A stretch of 64,000 bases of DNA from contig JACKDJ010000011.1 of NCBI GenBank assembly GCA_020633625.1, positions 1 through 64,000 of the forward strand. The letters run 5' to 3'. Each line of letters begins with the position of its first letter. The stretch's first letter is position 1. Positions 1-8,600 of the stretch are shown here, one piece after another. Source of the stretch: Myxococcales bacterium (GTDB taxonomy: Bacteria > Myxococcota_A > Bradymonadia > REDH01). Made by a program: the position numbers and the translations under genes. The notes under the pieces were generated by a model. That model was given only the letters and a program-made list of their open reading frames with translations. It was not told the origin of the DNA and made no database searches.

Positions 1-2
1 CC

Positions 3-3000
3 CCCCGGCCGCAGGCCGGGCCCCACCGCCCAACAAACGCCCCACCGTCCAAACGTGCGCGACGCGCCGCCCTGGCGATCGCCTTCGCGACGTTGGCCGC
101 ATGTGACGCGACAGACGCCGATCCGGCCGATGTCCTGACGCTGCCCGACGTCGCGGCCCGCGTCGCCGCGCAGGCGCTGACCGACGGCGCGGCGACCTGC
201 GGCCCCGATGCGGCGTCGGTGCTGGCGCACTGGACCTTCGACGGTGCCACCAGCCCTGTGCTGGACGACGGACCCGACGCGCACGACGGCGCGCTGACGG
301 GCGGGACGCTCGGCGTCACCGGCATGCGGGGCGGCGCGATCGACTGCGGGGGTACCGCAGCGATCGACTTCGGCGCCGGCCCCGACTGGGACCGGGGCAG
401 CGCGCGGACGCTGGCAGCGTGGGTCAACCTCCCGACCGGGACGAGCGGCATGCAGCCGGTGTTCATGAAGGTGGGTGCAGGCGCTGCCGGCGACGAGGGC
501 GTCTGGTTCGGCGTCTCGCCCGACCAGCATCCGCTCGTGCTCGAGTACTCGGCGACCGGCTTCGAGATCTGGCAGGCGCCGACGGTGCTGACGACGGACA
601 CGTGGCACCACATCGCGTTCAGCCTCGACGACGGCTTCGCGCTCGCGTGGGTCGATGGTGAGGTTGCGCTCGCGGTAGACGCGAGCGCGATGATGGACGG
701 TGAGAGCCCGCCGGGAGTGCTCACGACCGCGATGGTCGGGTGCGCGGACCCCTTCGAAGATGCGTCGATGCTGAAGATCGACGATGTCTGGATGCTGTCT
801 GGCCTCGACTTCTCGACGGTCCCGCGGCTGATGGATGGCGAGACGCAGGCGAGCGCGCTCGACTGCGGCTCGTGCGGACACGCGTGCGAGGCGCGCTACA
901 CGTGCGAGCTGGGGTCATGCGTCCCTGCTACGTGCGGCGCGGAGCTCAGCGCGTACTGGGCGCTCGACGAGGGCGCCGGTACCGTCGGCGCCGACGCGGT
1001 CGGCGCCACGCACGCGGTCGGCATCGGCGCCGGCAGCAGCACCGGAAGCTGGGCGGAGGGCCGCGCGGCCGACACGTACGCGGCCGTGTTTGGTGGTGGG
1101 CGTGGTGCTGTTGCCGAAGGAGTTCAGCTCCCGCCGCTCGGAGACCCGCTCGCGCTCGCGTTCTGGGTGCGTCCGGATTCGGTCGCGAGCGCGGCTGTCG
1201 TCCTCGCACAGCGCGAGCCGAGCGACTTCGGAGGCACGGGCTGGACAATCCGCCTCGAGCCGGGCGGCGCGGTCACGTTCGAGGTGCAGCGCGTGGGAAC
1301 GAGCGGGCCGGAGGTGCTGACGCTGACGACGGCCACCACGCTGGCGGCCGAGGTCTGGGGGCACGTCGCCGTGGTCTTCGACGACGGGCCGCCGGCCATC
1401 TACGTCAACGGGACGTCCGCGTCGCTCACGATGGCTGGCACGCCGCCGGACGGCCCCGTGGAACCCGAAGTGCCGCTCACAATCGGCGGACCGTTGTTCG
1501 TCGAGGCAGGCGTGACCGGCCTGAGCGGCCGCCTGTCGGACGTCGCGATCTTCAGCGTCGCACTCGACGCCACCGCTGTCGCCACCCTGGCCTCTGCGGC
1601 GCCGAACGCGCTGTGCGCCGAGACGGGGTTGCTCGCGTGCGGGGCGGGTACGGCCTCGTGCGACGATCGCGTGTGGACCGGCTGCGAGACGACGCTCGCG
1701 TCGAGCGTGCACAACTGTGGCGGCTGCGGTCGCGACTGCGGCGCGGGAGGGTTCTGCTCGGGCGGACTGTGCATGAGCGCCGACCACGAGGTGTGCGGCG
1801 ACGCGCTCGACAACGACGGCGACGGCGACACGGACTGCGACGACTCCGAGTGTGTCGGGGAGGTCACCTGCCAGGTCGGCGCGGAGTCGACGTGTCTGGG
1901 CGGCGTCGACGACGACGCCGACGGCGACATCGACTGCGCCGACTTCGATTGCCGGGCGTTTGCGCTCTGTACGGCGCCCTATGAGACGCAGACCACGTGC
2001 AACGACGGGCTCGACAACGACGCCGACGGGTATCCGGACTGCGCGGACTCGGACTGTAGCGATGTGGCAGGCTGCCCGACGACGCGCGAGTGGAGCTGCG
2101 ACGACCCGGAGGGAGTCGACGAAGATCTCGACGGGGACGTGAACTGCGACGACTCGGACTGCGCACAGTTCCCGGCCTGCTTGGCCGGTTCGGGCGCTGG
2201 AGCCGGTGATGGGAGTGGCGACGGCAGCGGTATGCCCCCCACGCCGGGTGAGGGCAGTGGCGACCCGTCACCGACGCCCGGCGGAGGCACCGCTGGGGCA
2301 CCGGCGCCAGGCGGCGGGGCAGGCCCCGGAGCACTCGGAGGCCTCGGCGACCGCTGCACGAACGATGAGGACTGTTTCCCGTACGCGGACGGACCCTTCT
2401 GCGCTCCGGAGGCTGTGTCGTCGGTGCCGGGTGGGTTCTGCACGGCCAAGTGTACGCTCGGCCCGGACGAACCGTGTCCGAGCGGCTCTCGCTGCACCGC
2501 GGTTGGGAATCCAGACGAGGGCGAGGGTTTCTGCCTGCCGACCTGCCTGACGACGGCGGACTGCGTCGGGCCTGACCCGGCGAGCCCCGTCTTCGAGGGT
2601 TCGTGCCGGCAGCTGTTCTACGGCGAAGACTCAGCGCCGCTGACGTGCCGGCGCATGTGCGACGACAATCGGCTCGACGCCCGCTGCACCGAACCGCTCG
2701 TCTGCGACCCGCGGTATCTCAGCTGCATGCCCTCCGACGACGCCGATGGCTGCGTCGACGCCGACAGCGACGGCTGGCCCGACTGCGAGACCGCGGCCTG
2801 CTGGCAACTCTGTCCGTCGTCGTCGGAGATCCACTGCGAAGACGGGTTCGACAACGACGGCGACGGCGACATCGACTGCGACGACTCCGACTGCGGGTTC
2901 CACGGGATCTGCACGGGCCAGGAGATGGACTGCGACAACAACATCGATGACGACGGCGACGGCGACATCGACTGCGATGACTTGGACTGTTTCAACTGCA

Positions 3001-3194
3001 CCGGCCCGGAGTGCTTCGGTCACGGCAGCTGCGGTGGTGAGTCCGACTGTGGTAACGGCCTCGACGACAACTTCAACGGCTACGTCGACTGTCACGACTT
3101 CGACTGCCTCCACGCCCCGGAATGTGCGAACGAGGCATGGTGTGGGCTCGACGAGGGCTGCTGCACCGTGACCCATCAGCGAAGCCTGGGGTGA
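3..3194 (+). CDS. 5' fragment of giant LamG/MopE-type lipoprotein, interrupted by IS66
   Basis: The frame is open from the window edge. It contains a lipoprotein signal (KRARR followed by a hydrophobic run ending LAAC at about 93-104), and no in-frame ATG, GTG or TTG lies between base 3 and the TTG at 93, so the true start is probably left of the window. Domains, numbered from 93: LamG/concanavalin-like jelly roll about 45-235; a Cys module about 256-280; a second LamG about 283-500; a block of Asp-rich repeats of the type DNDGDGDxDCDDxxC about 565-700; a Gly/Pro/Ser linker; Cys-rich modules about 765-880; more Asp repeats to the end. These repeats resemble the MopE-type putative metal-binding motif. 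After the Thr codon at 3165-3167 the frame enters the insertion element and reads eight element-derived residues to the TGA at 3192-3194. The product may still be exported as a truncated surface lipoprotein. Ligands are unknown; carbohydrate or protein binding through LamG is inference. Confidence 0.8.
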   Translation, partial: PRPQAGPHRPTNAPPSKRARRAALAIAFATLAACDATDADPADVLTLPDVAARVAAQALTDGAATCGPDAASVLAHWTFDGATSPVLDDGPDAHDGALTGGTLGVTGMRGGAIDCGGTAAIDFGAGPDWDRGSARTLAAWVNLPTGTSGMQPVFMKVGAGAAGDEGVWFGVSPDQHPLVLEYSATGFEIWQAPTVLTTDTWHHIAFSLDDGFALAWVDGEVALAVDASAMMDGESPPGVLTTAMVGCADPFEDASMLKIDDVWMLSGLDFSTVPRLMDGETQASALDCGSCGHACEARYTCELGSCVPATCGAELSAYWALDEGAGTVGADAVGATHAVGIGAGSSTGSWAEGRAADTYAAVFGGGRGAVAEGVQLPPLGDPLALAFWVRPDSVASAAVVLAQREPSDFGGTGWTIRLEPGGAVTFEVQRVGTSGPEVLTLTTATTLAAEVWGHVAVVFDDGPPAIYVNGTSASLTMAGTPPDGPVEPEVPLTIGGPLFVEAGVTGLSGRLSDVAIFSVALDATAVATLASAAPNALCAETGLLACGAGTASCDDRVWTGCETTLASSVHNCGGCGRDCGAGGFCSGGLCMSADHEVCGDALDNDGDGDTDCDDSECVGEVTCQVGAESTCLGGVDDDADGDIDCADFDCRAFALCTAPYETQTTCNDGLDNDADGYPDCADSDCSDVAGCPTTREWSCDDPEGVDEDLDGDVNCDDSDCAQFPACLAGSGAGAGDGSGDGSGMPPTPGEGSGDPSPTPGGGTAGAPAPGGGAGPGALGGLGDRCTNDEDCFPYADGPFCAPEAVSSVPGGFCTAKCTLGPDEPCPSGSRCTAVGNPDEGEGFCLPTCLTTADCVGPDPASPVFEGSCRQLFYGEDSAPLTCRRMCDDNRLDARCTEPLVCDPRYLSCMPSDDADGCVDADSDGWPDCETAACWQLCPSSSEIHCEDGFDNDGDGDIDCDDSDCGFHGICTGQEMDCDNNIDDDGDGDIDCDDLDCFNCTGPECFGHGSCGGESDCGNGLDDNFNGYVDCHDFDCLHAPECANEAWCGLDEGCCTVTHQRSLG
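3160..3167. repeat. Target site duplication, left copy
   Basis: GCTGCACC immediately precedes the left inverted repeat of the element and is repeated exactly at 5643-5650. Eight-bp duplications are the norm for the IS66 family. Confidence 0.93.
3168..3190 (+). repeat. IS66 left inverted repeat (IRL)
   Basis: Starts GTGACC and shares the blocks ATCAGCGA and GCCTGGG with the reverse complement of 5620-5642, with single mismatches at positions 7 and 16. It supplies the stop codon region of the interrupted 5' gene fragment. Confidence 0.9.
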
Positions 3195-3248
3195 CTTCGT
3201 GGTCTTTGGCGCGATCCTCGCTTGGGCACCCATCTCAGCGAGGAGACG

Positions 3249-3575
3249 ATGGCAGGACGGAAGATCGAGGACGAGGCGACGGCGCGACGCTGTCTGGCAC
3301 AGGCGGCGGCGAGTGGGCTTCCGAAGGCCGCGTGGGCAGCACAGGGTGGCTGGGACGCGCGGTCGCTGCACCTGTGGTCGGTCAATCTGTCGCGGAAGCG
3401 TGACACGGGCGCCTCTTCGCCGCCTCGTCGGTTCGTCGAGGTGGTCTCGGATTCGCGGTCCGCGGCGACGGATCCAGCGTATCGAGTTCATGTTGGGCGG
3501 TGGGTGCTCGAGGTCGGGGACGACTTCCGGCCGGAGACTTTGAAAGCGCTGGTGGCCGCGCTCTCGCAGTGCTGA
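3249..3575 (+). CDS. tnpA: IS66 accessory protein TnpA (Orf1)
   Basis: 108 residues. The ATG at 3249 is chosen over an in-frame ATG at 3222 because AGGAGA at 3241-3246 is a good ribosome binding site just ahead of it. The N-terminal half (KIEDEATARRCLAQAAASG, then a helical GLPKAAWAAQGGWDARSLHLW stretch split here only for description) fits the small helix-turn-helix first protein of IS66 elements, thought to assist transposition by DNA binding. It ends in TGA at 3573-3575, inside the start region of tnpB. Assignment rests mostly on position in the element and size; sequence conservation of this protein is low across the family. Confidence 0.75.
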   Translation: MAGRKIEDEATARRCLAQAAASGLPKAAWAAQGGWDARSLHLWSVNLSRKRDTGASSPPRRFVEVVSDSRSAATDPAYRVHVGRWVLEVGDDFRPETLKALVAALSQC

Positions 3576-3961
3576 GTCCGCCTCCGAGCGTGCGGGTGTT
3601 CCTCGCGGTGCAACCGGTCGACATGCGGGGCTCGTTCGACGCGCTCGCCGGATCGGCGCGCGGTCTGGGCCTGGACCCCGTGGACGGTCACCTGTACGTC
3701 TTCACAAACAAACGCCGGCGGATCGTCCGGGCGCTGTGGTTCGACGGTTCGGGCTGGTGCATCCTGAGCAAGCGACTCGAGCGGGGCTCGTTCCAGTGGC
3801 CGGAGCTCGTCGAGGGGGTGGCGCGCGTCTCGGTCAGCCCGGCTGTGCTCGCGTCGCTGCTGGCTGGCTTCGACTTCACGACGCCGCGGAAGCGATGGTA
3901 CCGGCGGGCGGGCGGGACGCGGTCGACGATCGAGACGATCGACATCGCCGAAGGAGCGTGA
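3569..3961 (+). CDS. tnpB: IS66 accessory protein TnpB (Orf2)
   Basis: 130 residues from a GTG at 3569, which gives VLSPPPSVRVFLAVQPVDMR, the characteristic start of the IS66 Orf2 family (residues VFLAVQPVDMRGSFDAL, then GHLYVFTNKRRR and LWFDGSGWCILSKRLERG). The GTG sits in the overlap GTGCTGA with the tnpA stop, so translation is probably coupled. A longer in-frame ATG at 3500 exists but would add residues absent from the family. TnpB is required for transposition of IS66 elements, but its biochemical role is not established. Family length is about 115-130 residues, so it is full length. Confidence 0.92.
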   Translation: MLSPPPSVRVFLAVQPVDMRGSFDALAGSARGLGLDPVDGHLYVFTNKRRRIVRALWFDGSGWCILSKRLERGSFQWPELVEGVARVSVSPAVLASLLAGFDFTTPRKRWYRRAGGTRSTIETIDIAEGA

Positions 3962-3974
3962 TCTACAGTGCTCG

Positions 3975-5597
3975 ATGGACACGTCGAGCGCCAGCCGGAT
4001 TGCCACCCTCGAAGCGGAAAACGCTCGTCTGCTCCATACGATGGAGGCAACGACAGCGGAGTTCGCCGCGGAGCTGAGGAGGCTGCACGCGGAGATCGCG
4101 CGCCTGACGGACCGCGTGGCTGAGCTGCTGCCGGCGGCGCGCCGCGGACAGGGCCGTCGAAGGGACCCGCCCGTGGTCTCGTCGCCACCAGCGGACCCGG
4201 CCGAGGCTCCACGCCCGTCGGTCGACGACGCGTCGCAGTCGGACGCGGTCCGCGCGGCCTTCCTGGCGCGCCCGCGGCCACCCGAGATTCCGCCGAAGCC
4301 TGCCAAGACTCCGAAGAAGCGCGGCTCGACGGGCCGACAGCGGCTCCCCGCCTCCCTGACGGCCGAGACGCACAAACTGGGCGTATCGGTCTGCGCGAGC
4401 TGCGGCAGCACACGGCTCGACCAGCGCGGATTTGAGGTAGAGGAGAAGCTCCACGCCGTCATGCAGCAGATTGTTCGACGCGTGGTCCGTCGCCAAGTCT
4501 GCGTGTGCCGCGACTGCAACGTGCGGACGACGGCGCGCTCGCTGCCTGCGCCGTATGAGCGGTCCAAGGTGACCGGCGAGTTCCTGGCCTGGGTGCTTCA
4601 CCAGAAGTTCGACCAGCTCGTACCGCTCGACCGCCTTCGTCGCGACCTGGCGCGCCGCGGCGTCACCCTTGCGATGAGCACGCTCGTGAGCCTCGTCGAG
4701 CGAGGCGCGGACCTGCTCGACCGCATCGACGGCGAGCACTGGAAGCAGCTCAAGGCCGGCGGCGCGATGCACACCGACCTCACCGGAATCAAGGTGCTCG
4801 TCCCTGGCTTGGAGCGGGCCTACGACGGGTACATCGAGGGCTTTCTCTACAACGGCGTCGCGGTCTTCCAGTACGAGGCCGCCAAGGACGGCGACCGACT
4901 CCAGTCCAAGCTCCTCAACTACGAAGGCCGCCTCGTCGCCGACGCCGAGAGCCGGTCCAACGCGGTCTTCACGAGCGGCAACGTCATCGAGGGCGGCTGC
5001 AATGCGCACGGGTTTCGGAAGTTTGAAGGCGCCGAGGGGGCGCAACCGCTGCTCGCCTCGGAAGGGGGGCAGTTCCTGACCGCGATGTACGTCGCCGAGG
5101 CCGCCGCGAAGGAGCGGAAACTTGCCGGCGACGAGCTCCGCGTGTGGCGCCAAACACACATGGGGCCCCTCAAGAAGGACTTCCTCGGCTGGATGGACGC
5201 AGTCGAGCCGACGCTCCTCCCCACCGACCCGCTCGCGAAGGCCGTGCGATACTACCGGAACCACCGGGATGCCCTCTTCCGCTTCATCGACGACCCCGCG
5301 CTTCCGATCGACAACTCCGCCATGGAGCGCGAGTTCCAGAACTGGGCGAAGCTCCGCCTAAACGTCCTCTTCGCCGGCAGCACCGAGGGCGCGCACCGGG
5401 CCGCGACGATCTTCGGCATCGCCGCGACCTGCCGACTCCAGAACGTCCACACCGCCGCGTACCTCGCATGGGCGTTCGAGCGGCTCGGCACGCACAAAGA
5501 CGTCTATCGACTCCCCGCCTCCGAACTCACCCCAGCCGCCTACAAGCGAGCCGTCCAAGAGGCTGCGCCGGGACGAGCGCCCCCCGCACCAGAGTAG
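3975..5597 (+). CDS. tnpC: IS66 DDE transposase TnpC (Orf3)
   Basis: 540 residues, normal for the family. It begins with a leucine-zipper-like coiled coil (about 8-52) and a Pro/Ala-rich linker, then a zinc-finger-like region with CASC and CRDC pairs (about 140-185). The catalytic region carries the acidic triad I would assign as D268 (in HTDLTG), D323 (in LVADAES) and E451 (in DNSAMERE). The segment GGCNAHGFRKFEGA after D323 matches the conserved Cys-His-Arg-Lys stretch of IS66 transposases. It catalyses cut-and-join of the element ends. Its stop at 5595-5597 lies 23 bp before the right inverted repeat. No frameshift or missing catalytic residue is seen. Confidence 0.95.
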   Translation: MDTSSASRIATLEAENARLLHTMEATTAEFAAELRRLHAEIARLTDRVAELLPAARRGQGRRRDPPVVSSPPADPAEAPRPSVDDASQSDAVRAAFLARPRPPEIPPKPAKTPKKRGSTGRQRLPASLTAETHKLGVSVCASCGSTRLDQRGFEVEEKLHAVMQQIVRRVVRRQVCVCRDCNVRTTARSLPAPYERSKVTGEFLAWVLHQKFDQLVPLDRLRRDLARRGVTLAMSTLVSLVERGADLLDRIDGEHWKQLKAGGAMHTDLTGIKVLVPGLERAYDGYIEGFLYNGVAVFQYEAAKDGDRLQSKLLNYEGRLVADAESRSNAVFTSGNVIEGGCNAHGFRKFEGAEGAQPLLASEGGQFLTAMYVAEAAAKERKLAGDELRVWRQTHMGPLKKDFLGWMDAVEPTLLPTDPLAKAVRYYRNHRDALFRFIDDPALPIDNSAMEREFQNWAKLRLNVLFAGSTEGAHRAATIFGIAATCRLQNVHTAAYLAWAFERLGTHKDVYRLPASELTPAAYKRAVQEAAPGRAPPAPE

Positions 5598-5619
5598 CGG
5601 CATCGGCGCGAGCTGACGA

Positions 5620-5642
5620 CCCAGGCGTCGCTGATCGGTCAC
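5620..5642 (-). repeat. IS66 right inverted repeat (IRR)
   Basis: Its reverse complement starts GTGACC and matches the left repeat at 21 of 23 positions. It is followed directly by the second GCTGCACC. Confidence 0.9.
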
Positions 5643-5650
5643 GCTGCACC
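5643..5650. repeat. Target site duplication, right copy
   Basis: Exact copy of the left GCTGCACC at 3160-3167. The interrupted reading frame resumes at 5651. Confidence 0.93.
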
Positions 5651-8600
5651 AACCTCGACGCAAACGGAGACCCCGTCGACGACGACGGCGACGGCTTCGC
5701 GAACTGCATGGACCCGGACTGCGCGATGCTGCCGCTCGCGTGCCCGGGCTACATCTGGGGAGACGAGGGCGTCGAGACCGACTGCGGCAACTTCGACGAC
5801 GACGACTGGGACGGCTGGATCGACTGCCTCGACCCCGACTGCGCCAACACAGCGGGCTGTGAGCCAGGCACGATGCCGCTCGGCGGTCCGTGTACCGCCC
5901 ACAGCGACTGCGAGGATGGCGCGTTCGCCGGGCAGCCGATGTGCCTGATGACACAACCGGGCTCCGTTCTGGCAGGCACCTGCACACAGACCTGCAAGCT
6001 CGACGACCCAGTGGCGACCTGCAGCCAGGACATCGATGGCGACGGCGTCGACGACGGCTACCGGTGCATCGACACCGGGTTTGGGGGCGGGATGGGGCTG
6101 TGTCTGCCTGCATGTGTCTACGACTCCGACTGCCTAGTCGGCCCGTTCGCGGGTGGCGCCGAGCAAAACCACTGCGAGGACACCGGGCTCGGCCTGAGCA
6201 TCGGCGTCTGCCGCACCCCCGAGTGCGCTGGGACCGACGACTGCGATCCCGCCTACTACTGCGCCGAGTCCGTCGGGCGGTGCCGGCCGCTGACCGACAC
6301 GATCGACGAGTGGATGCCGGTACAGATCGACGAGGTGCCGATCGTCGCGGGGTATCGGGTGACCTGGGACCCGAACGCGGGAACGGCGACCGCGCGCCCG
6401 CTGCAGACCTGGGAGTACGACGGCCAAGACCCGCGGTTTGTCCGCGACGACCTGATTCGGCTCGGCGCCGACCTCGGCCAGCTCAAGCTGACCGCGACCG
6501 CGGTTGCTGCCGCCGACTGTCAGCTCGCGGCGGGCGAACTTCCCGACGGCGGCGTCGTCTGCCTCGACGTGCTCGCGGAGGACGCCACCGGACTTGGCAT
6601 CGTCGCCGCGGCGGTAGAGGCGCATGCGGCGCCCGCGAACCCGCGACTTCCCCGGCTGACTTGGCCGATCGGCGATCAGGTCGACCTGAGCGAGGTCGTC
6701 GTCGGTGGCGACGACCCGAGGCTCGACCCCGTCTGGGAGACGGGCCCCGACAGCTCCGGCGGACGGCGCGCGCGCGTCATCCTGCCGACCCCGCCGGGCG
6801 AGATCGAGCTCGACATCTGGGTGCGCGCCCAGGTGGAGGTCTGCGGCGACGCTGAAGACAACGACGAAGACTCCCTCGTCGACGAGGGCTGCCGCACCGG
6901 CGACCTCGGCGACACGTGCGGATCCGACTTTGACTGCGGCAGCGGCATCTGCGACGCTGGCACCTGCGCGCCGCCCCACCTCGGGGACTGGCGCACCGTG
7001 GGTGTCTACGACGTGACGCTGGCGACCCCCAACTCCGAGACCCTGATCCCGTCGAAAGACGTGATCGACTGGCCCTCTGGCGCGGACCCGTACCTGCCGC
7101 AGGGCGAGCCCCTCCCTCTGCTGATCCGCCACCCCCTCGGCCTCACCCCCGAGGACTGCGACGTCGACGACGTCTACCCCTACGACCGCAACGGCGTCAC
7201 CTGCCTGCCGCTCGAGCTCGAGTGGCAGGGCACCCAGCAAGACAACCTGCCGGTCTGGGTCGAGCTGACGACCGAGGGCGCAGGAGAGCTGCTGTACACG
7301 GGTCTCCTGTCGGGGGGACCGTGGCCCGAGCTGGGCGACCTGGACAAGCTGCCCAACGCGCCGACCGGCGGCCGGAGCCTGCGCGGGCGGATCGCCCCGC
7401 CGGGCGTCCAGTCGCGTCCCGCGACGTTCTACTTCCCCGACCTCGACAGCCTCACGGGGTCTGCCCAGATCGTGGTCCGCACGTTCGTACCGGCGCCAGG
7501 ACCCGCAGGTGTCATCCCCACATCTGAATGGACGGAGCAGGGGGAGGCGGCATCGCCGGCGATTCGGGCAGCGACCGAAGCTGCGTTGCTCTGTGGAAGC
7601 GCACTTCCGAAGGGCTCGAGCGTCTATCGCGTCTCGGACGTCGACGACTTCTCGCGGCTTCTGGCTGAGCTTGACTGGACGCCGGAGTTTCTGGCTCGGA
7701 CGTTCACGAATCTCCCCCCCGACGACCACAACCGCCACTTGGTTCCGCCGGAGTCACCCGACTTTAGCTACCTGAAGACCGTGTTCGGCGCGCGACTCGA
7801 TGCGGCGTTCCCCGTCCCGGAGGGCGGGTCGTTGCGGGCGCTGATCGAGTCGGACCCCTGGGCGGCGTTCTCGGTGCTCCGATCGAGCGCGCGTGGGTGG
7901 GCTGAGTTGCTGCGGCCGACGCCAGACGGAAAGAGCGATTCCTATTGGGGGTTCCGGGCCATCGCGGATCACTCCTCACTGGGTACACACGCCCAGGAGA
8001 TTCGCGTCGTGGCGCCGGGCTACAGGTACTTTCAGGGCGCGCGGCTTCGCGGAACGCAGTCGGATGAACGGTTCTATGTCCTGGAGCCCAGCGCGCAGTA
8101 CCGGATCCGCCAGTTCACGACAGCGATGGCGGTGCCATACTACGGCCCACCACCGCTCTACTCCGACCGGATCGTAGGGAACCGCACCATCGAGGACCGA
8201 ATCTCCGACGGTAGCGCAACGCCCGCGTACGAGGCGTGGCCGGCCTATCGCCACTCCCCCGACAACCAGCCCGAGAGGCGGAGGGTCTGGGGGCCGTTGC
8301 AGTTCGTCGGCGCGAGTCACGTCGCCGTGTACGGCTGCGACGCGACCGTGACTTCCGACGCGTCGACGGACTATCAGCGGGAGGCGTGGATCGACGTGGC
8401 CGAGAGCTTCGACCTGCCGATGTGTGTTCGACAATTCGAGTTCCGTTACTTCGTCGACGACCAGCCCGACTGCAGCGGCGCGGGGACCGCAACATACTGC
8501 TCGGACGCCGTGACGGTGGCCCAGTACAACTGCGCGACCGGCGCGGTAACGTCCACCGAACATTGCGACTTCGGTCAAGAGTGCGGCCGCGTCCGGGTCG

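Larger units (their letters stand above)
3168..5642 (+). mobile_element. Complete IS66-family insertion sequence
   Basis: A 2475-bp element with the three-gene IS66 layout (tnpA, tnpB, tnpC in one direction). It is bounded by about 23-bp imperfect inverted repeats (two mismatches) and flanked by a perfect 8-bp duplication GCTGCACC. Deleting the element plus one duplication copy joins codon 3165-3167 directly to codon 5651-5653 in the same frame, so this is a clean insertion into a formerly continuous gene. All three ORFs are intact and the duplication is unmutated, so the insertion looks recent and the element may still be active. Confidence 0.95.

Noticed and set aside
1789..3120. Periodic GAC-rich DNA repeats that could suggest a CRISPR-like or satellite array
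   Set aside because: They are in frame with the Asp/Cys protein repeats and vary at synonymous positions, so they reflect the protein motif.
5144..5650. Extension of the 3' lipoprotein fragment upstream into the insertion element
   Set aside because: The frame is open by chance inside tnpC in a different frame; the native sequence begins at 5651 after the target duplication.
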